Of a stretch of 64,000 bases of DNA, positions 43,060 to 51,780 are shown one piece after another. The DNA lies in contig CP046177.1 of assembly GCA_014075215.1 (NCBI GenBank), forward strand, positions 2,604,501 through 2,668,500. Direction: 5' to 3'. Source of the stretch: Flavobacteriaceae bacterium (GTDB lineage Bacteria; Bacteroidota; Bacteroidia; Flavobacteriales; Flavobacteriaceae). The stretch's first letter is position 1. Each line of letters opens with the position of its first letter. Below the pieces are notes generated by a model. It was not told where the DNA came from, searched no databases, and worked only from the letters and a program-made list of their open reading frames with translations. A program made the translations under genes and the position numbers.

Positions 43060-44445
43060 TTATTTTGTGTTGTGCTTGTTTCGTAATTTCATTCGTAACC
43101 AAAAATTCTTGTACCACGGAATCATTTTGAGTAATGCAACTTGTTGATTTCCGCTAAGTAGTAATCCAAACCCGTTTTTAAGAGTTCTGATAGCTTCGGG
43201 TGACATTAAAGGAATCTTATGCCCTCTTTTTTTATTGGTTGGGAAATAAGTACTTTCAAAGCCCTCGTAGATATAGCCAATTTTCTGACTAATCTGTTGG
43301 CAGGTTTCCAACGATAAGCCAGGGAAATAAATATGATTTTTGGTGTTCTCAATGATAGTATCTGCATCATCATTATATAGAGTTCGTAATTGCCTCATTG
43401 ATTGCAATATCAAACTCGTACTTACCCTACGTTTCCTGCAAATAGTTATGAAATTTGGTAGCTTGTGACAATAGAAATTACCCGCTTCATCTAATAATAG
43501 ATATTGCGTTAAATCACTTTTTTTAGGCATTACAGAAAACGTTTCTGTGATTTCTCTTAGCAATAGGGAAACAAATAAACCAAACTCCTTAAAACGATTT
43601 TCAGCAATATTAATGAACAACACCGTTGGCTTTTTTCTCAAACTGGCAATATCAATATCGTTACCGTTTGACACGGTTTTGAGGGTTTGGGTTGCCATTG
43701 GTGCAAGAACGGTACGACAGGTGGCAATGACATTTCCTACCAATTTTTCTGGCTGACTCATAATAGCTTTGTAGATAAGCCATGTTTCAGTATCTAAATG
43801 TTCCGATAATTCTTTGGTTAGTTCTGCTTTGTCGTTCTCATTAAAACGGTTAAGCATTGAGTAGATATAACACAAATTTTTCTGTTCTGGGCGATGCAGA
43901 ACACTTATAAGTAGTACTCCAATGAGATTTTTAGCCGATTCGCTCCAAAAAAGAGTACTAACCGATTCCTTTTTAAATACACTTGATACAATCGCATCTG
44001 CAATCATGCGCATATCTTCTTTTGTTTTGGCTATATAAAGAACTTGCCATTGGTTGCTTTTTTCTGGCTCAATTAAATCAATACATTTGACCTCAAAATG
44101 TTTTTCCAAATATTTGTGAGTGAGATTATAAAGCTCTTTTGATGGATCAATTACGACCATACTCGCATTTTTAATTGTCATTAAATTACAGACACTAAAA
44201 ACGGTGGATTTTCCGTAACCTGTAGAACCTAATATGAGTGTTCCTTGCAAAGAATCCTTTTCAGAAATACGAGCCTTGCCGTCAATCACTAAACCTTTTT
44301 TAAAACGATTGAGAAGAAAAAAACGTCGGAATCCTGTTAAAAATTTCGCGGAATACTGAGAATATGAATACCTGAAAAATGACATATAGTTTTTGTTTTT
44401 AGTAATGAAATAGATTTTACCGTTCTCGTTCTTGTGAGTGTTCAC
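43060..44445 (-). CDS. VirD4/TraG-like type IV coupling protein
   Basis: A 461-aa ATPase. Walker A GSTGYGKSTVFSV (about residues 72-84), Walker B YLLLDEAGNFYC (about 301-312) and the C-terminal LILQSMRQLRTLY region are the marks of coupling proteins that bring the relaxase-bound strand to the mating channel. It lacks the usual two N-terminal membrane helices of VirD4, and the first 40 residues are short and basic. It overlaps the relaxase gene (44417-45292) by 29 bases. It must use a helper element's channel. Confidence 0.85.
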   Translation of the reverse strand: MNTHKNENGKIYFITKNKNYMSFFRYSYSQYSAKFLTGFRRFFLLNRFKKGLVIDGKARISEKDSLQGTLILGSTGYGKSTVFSVCNLMTIKNASMVVIDPSKELYNLTHKYLEKHFEVKCIDLIEPEKSNQWQVLYIAKTKEDMRMIADAIVSSVFKKESVSTLFWSESAKNLIGVLLISVLHRPEQKNLCYIYSMLNRFNENDKAELTKELSEHLDTETWLIYKAIMSQPEKLVGNVIATCRTVLAPMATQTLKTVSNGNDIDIASLRKKPTVLFINIAENRFKEFGLFVSLLLREITETFSVMPKKSDLTQYLLLDEAGNFYCHKLPNFITICRKRRVSTSLILQSMRQLRTLYNDDADTIIENTKNHIYFPGLSLETCQQISQKIGYIYEGFESTYFPTNKKRGHKIPLMSPEAIRTLKNGFGLLLSGNQQVALLKMIPWYKNFWLRMKLRNKHNTK

Positions 44446-45292
44446 GGTTATTAATGCGTTCCAATTCCTGCATTCTCTTTAACACAAGGAAATTTTCATG
44501 ATAAAGTGGAATCAAGTTTTTTAGGCGATACTTTTTATTGTTGTGTACCACGCCTGTGAACTGTCCATTTCTGCTATAAGTAGCATATTCTGGCTCGTTA
44601 TTGATACGAGTTTCAAATTGTTCTAGAGTGTTGCTTTTTGCTAGTAATCCTTTGATACGTTCCGCCACTTTGTCTTTCGTATAATTCCTGTTTTTTTGCG
44701 ATTTTTCCAGTTGCATTAATCGGCGTTCACTTCGATATTTTTCTGGTAATAATTGTTCGATTTCTTTTTCTTCAAGATAAACCGTGCTTCTATGAAGTTC
44801 TGGAAATTCCTGTAGCATCCATCTTTCTATACCGCGCCGTAAATTGTAATAGTGTTCGTTAGACATACGCATATCGCCAGAGCGAGAACTTTCTATGAAA
44901 TTGGAACTTAATAAAATGTGAATGTGGTAATGACTTCCCTTGTCTAAATGCGGAACACACAACGCTTTACTTAAGCCCTGTGGATCTCGTAATTTGAGAT
45001 ATTTGTTAGCAATACGTTGTAATTTTTCACGAGATAAATCCTGCGAATTAGAGTTAGAATAACTAAACGCCAATACTTCGTGATAGCGGTAGCACCGCTT
45101 GCGATTTTTTGCCTTAGTCAGATATTGAGCGTTACTATTGAACTCTTGTATGATGGAATGACGGTCAAATCCAGTCGTGATATTTTGGAATACTATCCAT
45201 CTATTTTCTGGCTCATCAGAAACACCGTCAAAGACGTAATTCACGCTGTAATTGGATAAAAATTGAGTGTGTCTTAGGCTTTTAATAATCAT
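44417..45292 (-). CDS. Relaxase / mobilization nuclease
   Basis: A 291-aa protein. The N-terminal domain holds the three-histidine motif in VPHLDKGSHYHIHILLSSN (HxD...HxH, about residues 114-129) and candidate Tyr residues upstream (Y70 region in RYHEVLAF), typical of HUH relaxases of the MOB family. It nicks one strand at oriT and stays bound. The C-terminal half is highly charged and partly helical (RMQELERINNREHSQERER), suited to contact DNA or the coupling protein. It follows the MobC-like gene with a 4-base overlap and precedes the coupling gene with a 29-base overlap. Confidence 0.85.
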   Translation of the reverse strand: MIIKSLRHTQFLSNYSVNYVFDGVSDEPENRWIVFQNITTGFDRHSIIQEFNSNAQYLTKAKNRKRCYRYHEVLAFSYSNSNSQDLSREKLQRIANKYLKLRDPQGLSKALCVPHLDKGSHYHIHILLSSNFIESSRSGDMRMSNEHYYNLRRGIERWMLQEFPELHRSTVYLEEKEIEQLLPEKYRSERRLMQLEKSQKNRNYTKDKVAERIKGLLAKSNTLEQFETRINNEPEYATYSRNGQFTGVVHNNKKYRLKNLIPLYHENFLVLKRMQELERINNREHSQERER

Positions 45293-45747
45293 AAGTGTAA
45301 TTGGTTTAAAACGGTTTTGATTTCATCGGCATAACTTGGTGTTTTGATAAGAGTGTTTCTTATTAATTCAGACACACTTTGTGGCTTATCATAGATGGCA
45401 ATAATTGCTTTTTGCAATTCGGAAAATTCTGTTTGTATTTTTTTGATAATTTCGATCGAAATTTTCTTTGTGGCGTTTGCTATATGTGCTATCTGATTAA
45501 TGTTAGTACCTATCCGAACTAATAATATTTTCACCTCCTGGGTTTGTTCCTCCAATGGAAGTACATATTGATTTTTTGCCTGTGATAGAGCCAGTTCACG
45601 AACGAGTGTACTAAAAGGCTTGTGGTGTTTCTGTGCCAATTTCAAAAGCATATCGTATTGTTCCTGCGAAAAAATAATAATCCGATGTATGCGGTTTTTC
45701 CGATATTCTTTGTTGTATGCTTTTTTTTCTTCTGCTGTCATGGTCAT
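45289..45747 (-). CDS. MobC-like relaxosome accessory protein
   Basis: A 152-aa protein, start at ATG 45747. The frame extends to 45888 but that part lacks protein-like features. The N-terminal AEEKKAYNKEYRKNRIHRII is a ribbon-helix-helix type DNA-binding segment, and the later NINQIAHIANATKKIS is the MobC-type motif. Such proteins bind oriT and guide the relaxase. The stop overlaps the relaxase start by 4 bases (ATGA-type coupling). Confidence 0.8.
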   Translation of the reverse strand: MTMTAEEKKAYNKEYRKNRIHRIIIFSQEQYDMLLKLAQKHHKPFSTLVRELALSQAKNQYVLPLEEQTQEVKILLVRIGTNINQIAHIANATKKISIEIIKKIQTEFSELQKAIIAIYDKPQSVSELIRNTLIKTPSYADEIKTVLNQLHL

Positions 45748-45899
45748 TCTTAATAGGTTATGGGTTGTAAAAAAACCAATAGAGGTATTGATAAGTCGGC
45801 ACATTGTGCTGAAATGATGTGTAATTTTTCGCGGTTTACTGTTATACCATACAATCTGGTGAAATCCAAATCCCACTATCTGCCTCATTTTTGAACATT

Positions 45900-46190
45900 T
45901 TAGAACGGCTTGTGACTATGCTTTTCTAAATATTCCAGAACCGATGCTTTTTTGTATAAAATCAGCTTTTTAAGTGGCTGACTAAACGTGATTTTTCCCG
46001 TATTTCTTAGCATTTGTAAAGTGGTGTCACTTTTTATAGAAAGCATATTTTTAGTCGTTTCTGCAGTAATCCAGACTTTTTCTTCTTTAAATTCTGCCAT
46101 TACCTCTATGACCGTTAAGCGTAATTCTTCTTTTAAATCCTGTCGTTTTACAAAAAGAAACTCATTGCGTTTGTTTTCTTCTGTACTCAT
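45900..46190 (-). CDS. Helix-turn-helix protein, excisionase-like
   Basis: A 96-aa protein. The C-terminal 55 residues (VWITAETTKNMLSIKSDTTL to LKKLILYKKASVLEYLEK) form a MerR/excisionase-type winged helix (Xis and similar). The N-terminal part is helical and charged. It could regulate the mobilization operon or direct excision together with one of the recombinases. Confidence 0.75.
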   Translation of the reverse strand: MSTEENKRNEFLFVKRQDLKEELRLTVIEVMAEFKEEKVWITAETTKNMLSIKSDTTLQMLRNTGKITFSQPLKKLILYKKASVLEYLEKHSHKPF

Positions 46191-46203
46191 AATGCGTTTC
46201 TTT

Positions 46204-46423
46204 TTAACTGTTTATTACTAATTTTTTGGTTTCTGAAAAAAGCTGTGTGATTTTCTTTTCTGTTTCTAAATCATCCTGTACCGATACGGGCGTGTTTTCC
46301 ATATAGTAAAGTGCATCATCCACTAACGTTTTGTGAAACTGTAGAAATTTTGAGATTTCATACGGCGACAAACTCTCTATATTAGGTTAAAAGGCTTTGT
46401 TTAATTTTCGTCATTGTTTCCAT
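46204..46423 (-). pseudogene. Small gene broken by a single-base frameshift
   Basis: Two frames join into a short protein: METMTKIKQSLLT from ATG 46423, then NIESLSPYEISKFLQFHKTL and VDDALYYMENTPVSVQDDLE to INS, ending with TAA at 46204. One extra base near 46385 separates them. It is acidic and helical, of unknown family. It sits between the HTH gene and the 46521 gene in the same direction. Confidence 0.45.
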
Positions 46424-46520
46424 ATCGTATTGTTTAATATCATTTGACAATACAAATTTGGCTTACAGAAGTTTCGTTAGAACGAAAATTTATGCGAAGA
46501 TTCTTGCGAAGAAACCTTAA

Positions 46521-46955
46521 CTATAATGTTCCAGTTTTAAAATTCAGGTCACTTAAATAACTACCCGATTTAATAGCATTATATATCTTAATATTTGAAG
46601 ATGACTTCATAGAGTTTTGTACTTTTGGTCTAGGTTTTATTATAAAATCGTAATTACTGCTATCTGGGACTGCCTCTATCTGAATAAAAATGCGATTCCG
46701 CAAATCGAAGAAAAATTGTCGAAAAAATAAGCCATATTGCTCGGGAGAAGGAAGACTATACTCATCAAAGCAACCGTGCATTTCTTTTTTTGTGTCTATA
46801 AATTCTAATAACTTATTGACCATAAATTGCACATCATTTTCATTTACATATTTCCCTAATTCATCCAATGCTAAGTACTTTCCTTCAAAAGTGCTTGTTC
46901 CTGTTAATCTATTTGGAACATATAGAAGTCGCTTATCGATTGTATTGATTTCCAT
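46521..46955 (-). CDS. Hypothetical protein
   Basis: A 144-aa soluble protein, MEINTIDKRLLYVPNRLTGT to SDLNFKTGTL. The middle GLFFRQFFFDLRNRIFIQIE is conserved-looking but belongs to no family that I know. It is divergent from the TPR gene (44 bases between starts). Both may be regulated from this short space. Confidence 0.55.
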   Translation of the reverse strand: MEINTIDKRLLYVPNRLTGTSTFEGKYLALDELGKYVNENDVQFMVNKLLEFIDTKKEMHGCFDEYSLPSPEQYGLFFRQFFFDLRNRIFIQIEAVPDSSNYDFIIKPRPKVQNSMKSSSNIKIYNAIKSGSYLSDLNFKTGTL

Positions 46956-46999
46956 CGATTTACATTATATTTGATATTAAAGAAAAGTCAAGTACTGCG

Positions 47000-48814
47000 T
47001 TGCCAAAAATTGATAGACATACAAGCATTGAATACCTCAATACTCTTTTGGAGAAAGTTGCAAAAAAAAGAGCAATCAAGTCTCCTAAAATAGTAAGCGC
47101 AAGTGATATGGTAAGAGAATACGAGAAGCTTGCTAAAAAAAATAAAATTTGGCTAGATAATGGACAGTCCAAAAAGGAAATAATAGAGAAATATGTGTTG
47201 ACTTCTAAGGTTAAAGAATACTACTTTAAACCTGAAAAAGATAAAGATAATTATTCTCTTATCACCTACTTTGTTGGAGATAGTGCAATAAGGACTATTC
47301 AAAAAGATTTTAACCTCTATAACAAAGGACAAAGCAGAAAAAATAAAGTTGATTTTCTAAAGCTGGAATTTTATGCTATTTATTTAGGATTTATTGGCTT
47401 TTGGGAAGCTGAAAAATATGAATTTGATATTAAGAAAAAGAAAACAAAAAGAAGTCAAAATGGTAATGAGAAAGTGGGGAAAATAGATGATTATAGAAAT
47501 CAAAAAATAGATGACACCCATTCTGACACCAAGGAAATAAAAGGAATCGTAGAAATTATCCCGACTGATTTAAGAAAAATATTAGAAGATACACTTGAAT
47601 CAAAAATAGAAGAATTAAAAAAGACCATAGTAGAAAATATTAATCATCTAAAGGAAAAGGGTTTTAATAATGAGAAGTTTGAAGGGTTTTTAGGGGAAAT
47701 TAAGTCAGAAATTAACAACGATAAAAAGGTTATTGATTTAAAAGAATCTGCATTTTTGGCTTTTCAAGAAAAAGACTACTCAAAAACTATAAGCATTTTT
47801 GAAAAGATTGTTAATCTAGATAAATCAAATCCAAGATATTTATATTTTTTAGGAAGAATTTACAATAAAGAAAAGCAACTTTCTAATGCGATTGAAGTTT
47901 TCAAAAGAGCAACTCAAATTGATAAGGAAAATTCAATTTATTGGTTTCAATTGGGGGGATGTTATATATTAGATTTTAATTATTTAGATGCAATTTCATC
48001 TATTGAAAAAGCAGTTCAATTCGATGAAGAAAATTCAGCGTATTGGTTTCAACTGGGGAGTTTATATTTTTTAGAATTTAGATATAATGAAGCAACCTTT
48101 GCTTTCGAAAAAGCAACTCAATTTGATGAAGAAAATTCAGAATATTGGCGTTACTTAGGTGTGTCGTACCAAAAAATGAACGAGTATACTAAATCAATTG
48201 TTTTTTTCAAAAAGGCAACTAGTTTGGAGAACAAGGATTTTTTGAATTGGGGCAGTTTAGGTAGATCTTATTATGAAATTAAAAAATATAAAAATGCTAT
48301 TTCCTCATTTAAAAATGCTATTAAACTATATAAAGGAGACTCACAATATTGGTATCTTTTAGGAAGGTCATATTTTGATATGACAAATTTTAAAAAGGCT
48401 ATTACTCCATTAAAAAAAGCTACAGAAATAGATTCTAAGAACGTAAGGTATTGGGCTGTGTTAGGTTTAACATACTCTGCTTTGAAAAAACACCAGGAAG
48501 CAATTGAACCTTTGAAAAAAGGAATTGAATACTTTAAGGAAGATTCAGCATATTGGTTTTATTTGGGGAAGTCCTTATACGGAGTAAGGAAGTATGAGAA
48601 AGCTATTACTTATTTAAAAAAAGCCATTAATATTGAAAATGGAAATCCATTTTTTTGGAGAATTTTAGCTGCATCACAATTGGCTTCAAAAAAAAATAAA
48701 AAAGCCAAAATAAGTTATGAAAAAAGTTTAAGGCTTTCGGAACATTCTGAAGAATTTTTTAAAGAGATTGACAAAGAAATTGAATCGCAAGGAATATTAT
48801 TTGAATTTAAATAG
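47000..48814 (+). CDS. TPR protein with unknown N-terminal domain
   Basis: A 604-aa protein. Residues 1-150 form a helical domain (GDSAIRTIQKDFNLYN, FLKLEFYAIYLGFIGFWEAE). Residues about 260-590 contain nine or more TPR repeats of 34 residues (for example YWFQLGSLYFLEFRYNEATF), so a scaffold or partner-binding solenoid. No enzyme motif. The frame has no ATG near its start, and TTG at 47000 is the first likely start. It is oriented opposite to the neighbouring mobilization genes and may be a later acquisition or a regulator. Confidence 0.65.
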   Translation: MPKIDRHTSIEYLNTLLEKVAKKRAIKSPKIVSASDMVREYEKLAKKNKIWLDNGQSKKEIIEKYVLTSKVKEYYFKPEKDKDNYSLITYFVGDSAIRTIQKDFNLYNKGQSRKNKVDFLKLEFYAIYLGFIGFWEAEKYEFDIKKKKTKRSQNGNEKVGKIDDYRNQKIDDTHSDTKEIKGIVEIIPTDLRKILEDTLESKIEELKKTIVENINHLKEKGFNNEKFEGFLGEIKSEINNDKKVIDLKESAFLAFQEKDYSKTISIFEKIVNLDKSNPRYLYFLGRIYNKEKQLSNAIEVFKRATQIDKENSIYWFQLGGCYILDFNYLDAISSIEKAVQFDEENSAYWFQLGSLYFLEFRYNEATFAFEKATQFDEENSEYWRYLGVSYQKMNEYTKSIVFFKKATSLENKDFLNWGSLGRSYYEIKKYKNAISSFKNAIKLYKGDSQYWYLLGRSYFDMTNFKKAITPLKKATEIDSKNVRYWAVLGLTYSALKKHQEAIEPLKKGIEYFKEDSAYWFYLGKSLYGVRKYEKAITYLKKAINIENGNPFFWRILAASQLASKKNKKAKISYEKSLRLSEHSEEFFKEIDKEIESQGILFEFK

Positions 48815-48914
48815 TTTTAACAAGCTCTAGAATAAGTGCTAAAATAATACCGCGAAAGAAATAAAGAGGAAAGATAAGTCCCAATTTGTTTTAGGCATGT
48901 TTTAGGAAAAGAAA

Positions 48915-48942
48915 AAGCCAAGTTATAAAAACTCGGCTTTTC
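48915..48942 (-). terminator. Hairpin downstream of the tRNA-Leu
   Basis: On the minus strand, AAGCCGAG and CTTGGCTT pair across a T-rich loop and are followed by a T-run. It lies 5 bases after the tRNA 3' end and fits an intrinsic terminator. Confidence 0.6.
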
Positions 48943-48946
48943 TAGT

Positions 48947-49032
48947 ACAGAAGGCGGGACTTGAACCCGCACGGACATTACTGTCCACTGGATTTTAAGT
49001 CTGACGTCTCTACCAATTTTACCACTTCGACA
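48947..49032 (-). tRNA. tRNA-Leu(UAA), divergent
   Basis: An 86-base tRNA-Leu on the minus strand with a UAA anticodon (loop CTTAAAA), a good T arm (GCGGG TTCAAGT CCCGC), a variable arm (GGAC AGTAAT GTCC) and a regular D arm. However, the acceptor stem (GTCGAAG against CTTCTGT) has one mismatch and two wobble pairs, and the anticodon stem (TCAGA against TCCAG) has two mismatches. CCA is not encoded. It is either a poorly functional or decayed tRNA brought in with the island, or one that needs unusual processing. It lies 42 bases from the stop of the integrase gene. Confidence 0.75.
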
Positions 49033-49074
49033 AATAGTATTTTAAGTTCAAACGTCGTATCTTGATAAATCTTA

Positions 49075-50547
49075 TTAAAAATTATAAACAGTCGAATTAC
49101 TTCCCTCAACTTCAACTAAAAAATTCTCCGCCTTATCAATCAAATCTGCCTTGTTGTAAAGAGCCATCATATCCTTGTTGTCTATTCTTTTAGGGTGTGT
49201 GATGTACTTGATTTTTTCGCCACTTACGTTGTTAGCAAGAAGATTGGTAATAAAAGAACGCCTACAATCATGAGTAGTTACTAATTCATGTTTTGGAATA
49301 TCCGTAGTAACGATTTTACCCTGATTAAAACTCACTTTAGTTCGTTTTTCTGGCGAGTTTATTTCTAGCACTTTACACACTCGCTTTAAATTGACATTAA
49401 CGGGGCGTTCTCTAAAAACAGGAAACTTGCCATTAGTTGTTTCCAAAATATCCCTCACAGGCTTTAAAAGAGGTATTATCGTCTCCGATTTTGTTTTCTT
49501 GATATTCACTTTTACACCAACAAAGGTTTTCTTTTTGCCTTTAAAGGTTTCTGGTTTCAGTTTATGGAGTTGCTCCATATCCTCAATGCGTAATCCCATT
49601 TGTGAAGCCATAATCAAATAATGACGTGCATTTTCCAGTTCAGCATTTCCAATCGGCGTATCAATGGCGGATAGTATTTCGGTTTCATTGAGGTAAATTT
49701 CTTTTTCGGCAGGAGGGTTTTGTAAAAACAAACCTTTATCTTCAAAATCTAATGTTATGTTATATCCCGCTTTTTTTCCTAATCGTAAAATCTGTAGTAG
49801 AAGTTTGATATACTTATTGATTGATTTTATTCCATAACCTGTTGGGTCTCTGCGTTGTTTTTTAGATTGGTTCGGATTATCTACTTCTATTTCTCCACGA
49901 TAAATGGCATCAACTACTTTAAAAAAATTCCAGTAAAACGTACTACTATTGAAATCAGAGAACTTAACTTTGGTTTTAGTTGCTATTTGATAATTCTCAA
50001 ACATACGGGAAAGTGAGACAAACGTTTTAATATGGTTTTCAGAAATAGCATCTTTCTTTTTCATAATGATAGCCTTTCTGTCATTCTCAATTTTATCGTA
50101 TAAAAACTCTACAACGGTTTTCTCTTTCACTATTTCTTTCTTTTGACGCCCTAATTTGATTTCTAACGCATCTTTGAATTCTTTAGGTGTTGGAGTAATC
50201 TCAATATTGAAATAGTGATTAGTGACTGCATTAACGGCACTCATAATCTTCTCTAGTTTAGTTCTTATTGAGCGATTGATTTTGGAGTACTGAAAGAACA
50301 CTTTTTCATCATACGCAAAAACAGTACGAGAACCTTTTTGAGTATAAGAACCAAAATGCTCTGGCTTAATTCTACAAAGCGTGGAAATCATAATAGGTTT
50401 ATAAGTTTTCCTATCAGAGTTAAATTTTTTAATTTGCTTTGTAGAATCAAATTCAGCATACCCAATGCTAATGTCTAGAAATATTTTGCGTTCACCGTTT
50501 TTATTTGGTTCTCCTTTTAGGTAAAATCTCAAAGATGGTTGTTTCAT
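49075..50547 (-). CDS. Tyrosine integrase of the island
   Basis: A 490-aa recombinase of the large Bacteroidota type. The N-terminal 120 residues form an arm-type DNA-binding domain, followed by a SAM-like core (about 150-260). Catalytic motifs: MGLRIEDMEQL (first Arg), KKTKSETIIPLL (Lys), THDCRRSFITNLL (His-x-x-Arg) and HPKRIDNKDMMALYNKAD (Tyr). ATG at 50547. Five bases upstream is the right copy of the 18-bp repeat (50552), so this enzyme probably integrated and can excise the island core. It lies next to the tRNA-Leu. Confidence 0.88.
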   Translation of the reverse strand: MKQPSLRFYLKGEPNKNGERKIFLDISIGYAEFDSTKQIKKFNSDRKTYKPIMISTLCRIKPEHFGSYTQKGSRTVFAYDEKVFFQYSKINRSIRTKLEKIMSAVNAVTNHYFNIEITPTPKEFKDALEIKLGRQKKEIVKEKTVVEFLYDKIENDRKAIIMKKKDAISENHIKTFVSLSRMFENYQIATKTKVKFSDFNSSTFYWNFFKVVDAIYRGEIEVDNPNQSKKQRRDPTGYGIKSINKYIKLLLQILRLGKKAGYNITLDFEDKGLFLQNPPAEKEIYLNETEILSAIDTPIGNAELENARHYLIMASQMGLRIEDMEQLHKLKPETFKGKKKTFVGVKVNIKKTKSETIIPLLKPVRDILETTNGKFPVFRERPVNVNLKRVCKVLEINSPEKRTKVSFNQGKIVTTDIPKHELVTTHDCRRSFITNLLANNVSGEKIKYITHPKRIDNKDMMALYNKADLIDKAENFLVEVEGSNSTVYNF

Positions 50548-50551
50548 AATT

Positions 50552-50569
50552 AGGACGGAAAGTGAGCCG
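50552..50569 (+). repeat. 18-bp direct repeat, right copy (candidate attR)
   Basis: AGGACGGAAAGTGAGCCG, the same-direction partner of 18088-18105 (one mismatch). It lies just outside the integrase start codon, as expected for an attachment site. Between here and 50700 are repeated short motifs (ATGAAATTATATGG, GAAGTGATATGAAATATTG) that could be integrase arm sites. Confidence 0.5.
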
Positions 50570-50705
50570 TAAAATTATGAAATTATATGGAATAATATGA
50601 TGTTTTATGTAACTTTATTTCAAACAACACTACACACAAACCCTTTATTTACAATACTTTTAATGTTATTTGAAAAAATATGAAGTGATATGAAATATTG
50701 TGGTG

Positions 50706-51780
50706 CTAGTTCTGGAGGAACTCGAATGACAGAAGAGTTCTCTCTTTTTTTAAAGAGGCTTGTTAGATAGTATTCCAGTAAGTTGTAAAAGTTTATCTAC
50801 CTACTATCACCTTAACGGCAAGCGATTAGAAGAACAATATCGCAATCATTTAAGTAACTTTTTGACTTGGGATCAATTAGCTCATGCCGACCAATGGCTG
50901 CTTTTTAAGAAGAATATAGGAACTCATTTAAGTATTGATGAAGTAGCATACTCAAGGCGAGCTCTATACAGTGATTACCAACAAAGCAGGTAAAGGAAAA
51001 CGAGGCAGTTTAGTAGCCATAGTAGCTACCACACAAAGTGAACGAGTCATAGAAGTGTTAAGGAAAATTCCAAGTAAAGACCGATATTTAGTAGAAGAAA
51101 TCACTTTGGATATGGCACCTACTATGGAAAAGATTGCTAAAAAAGCCTTTCCTAAAGCTACTCAGGTCACAGACCGATTTCATGTACAAAAACGAGCTTA
51201 TGATGCCTTGCAAGAAATTCGAATACAGTATAGATGGAAAACCATAGAACAAGAAAATAATGAAATAGCATTGGCTAAAGAAACAGGAAAAAACTTTAAA
51301 CCGAATATCCTTGACAATGGAGATACTCCCAAACAACTACTAGCTAGAAGTAGGTATTTACTCTTTAAAGCCCCTAACAAATGGACAGCCAAACAAAAAT
51401 TTAGAGCAGAATTACTCTTTGAAAGATACCCCAACTTGGAACGAGCTTATGAGCTTACTAGAGAACTGGCAACGATTTATCAAAAGACAAAAGACAAGGC
51501 GGTAGCATATACAAAACTAGCTAGATGGTATGATAAGGTAGAAAAATCAGAGTTCAGTAAAAGTTTTGGAACAGTAGCTAGATCAATACAAAGTCATTAT
51601 CGAAGCATCTTAAATTTCTTTGATAATAGAAGTACCAATGCTTCTGCTGAATCTTTTAATGCTAAAATAAAAACTTTTAGACTACAATTTAGAGGCGTAA
51701 GATCTGTTCCTTTCTTCCTATTCAGACTATCTAAAATTTATGCGTAAAAATCTAAATCCCACAACTTTTTTGCTTGACCC
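50706..51780 (+). pseudogene. ISAon1-like element A, right half, transposase with two-base deletion
   Basis: From about 50706 the tail of the first ORF (GTRMTEEFSLFLKRLVR) is followed by the second ORF, 50760 to 51747. A 2-base loss near 50957 breaks it: LSIDEVAYS is followed by RRALYS in one frame and GELYTVITNKAGKGKRG in the other. After the break the DDE core is intact (EEITLDMAPTM, TDRFHVQKRAY, STNASAESFNAKIKTF). The right terminal repeat (GGGTCAAGCAAAAAAGTTG, inverse) ends at 51780, where an IS4 fragment begins. The left half is at 17671. No target duplication is found on the outer side. Confidence 0.75.

Noticed and set aside
45748..45888. N-terminal extension of the MobC-like protein to 45888
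   Set aside because: The 47 residues (MRQIVGFGFHQIVWYNSK...) do not resemble the family, and ATG 45747 starts a typical MobC N-terminus.
36628..45888. Complete self-transmissible conjugative element
   Set aside because: No VirB4-type ATPase, pilus or channel protein genes could be identified, so only mobilization by a helper is supported.
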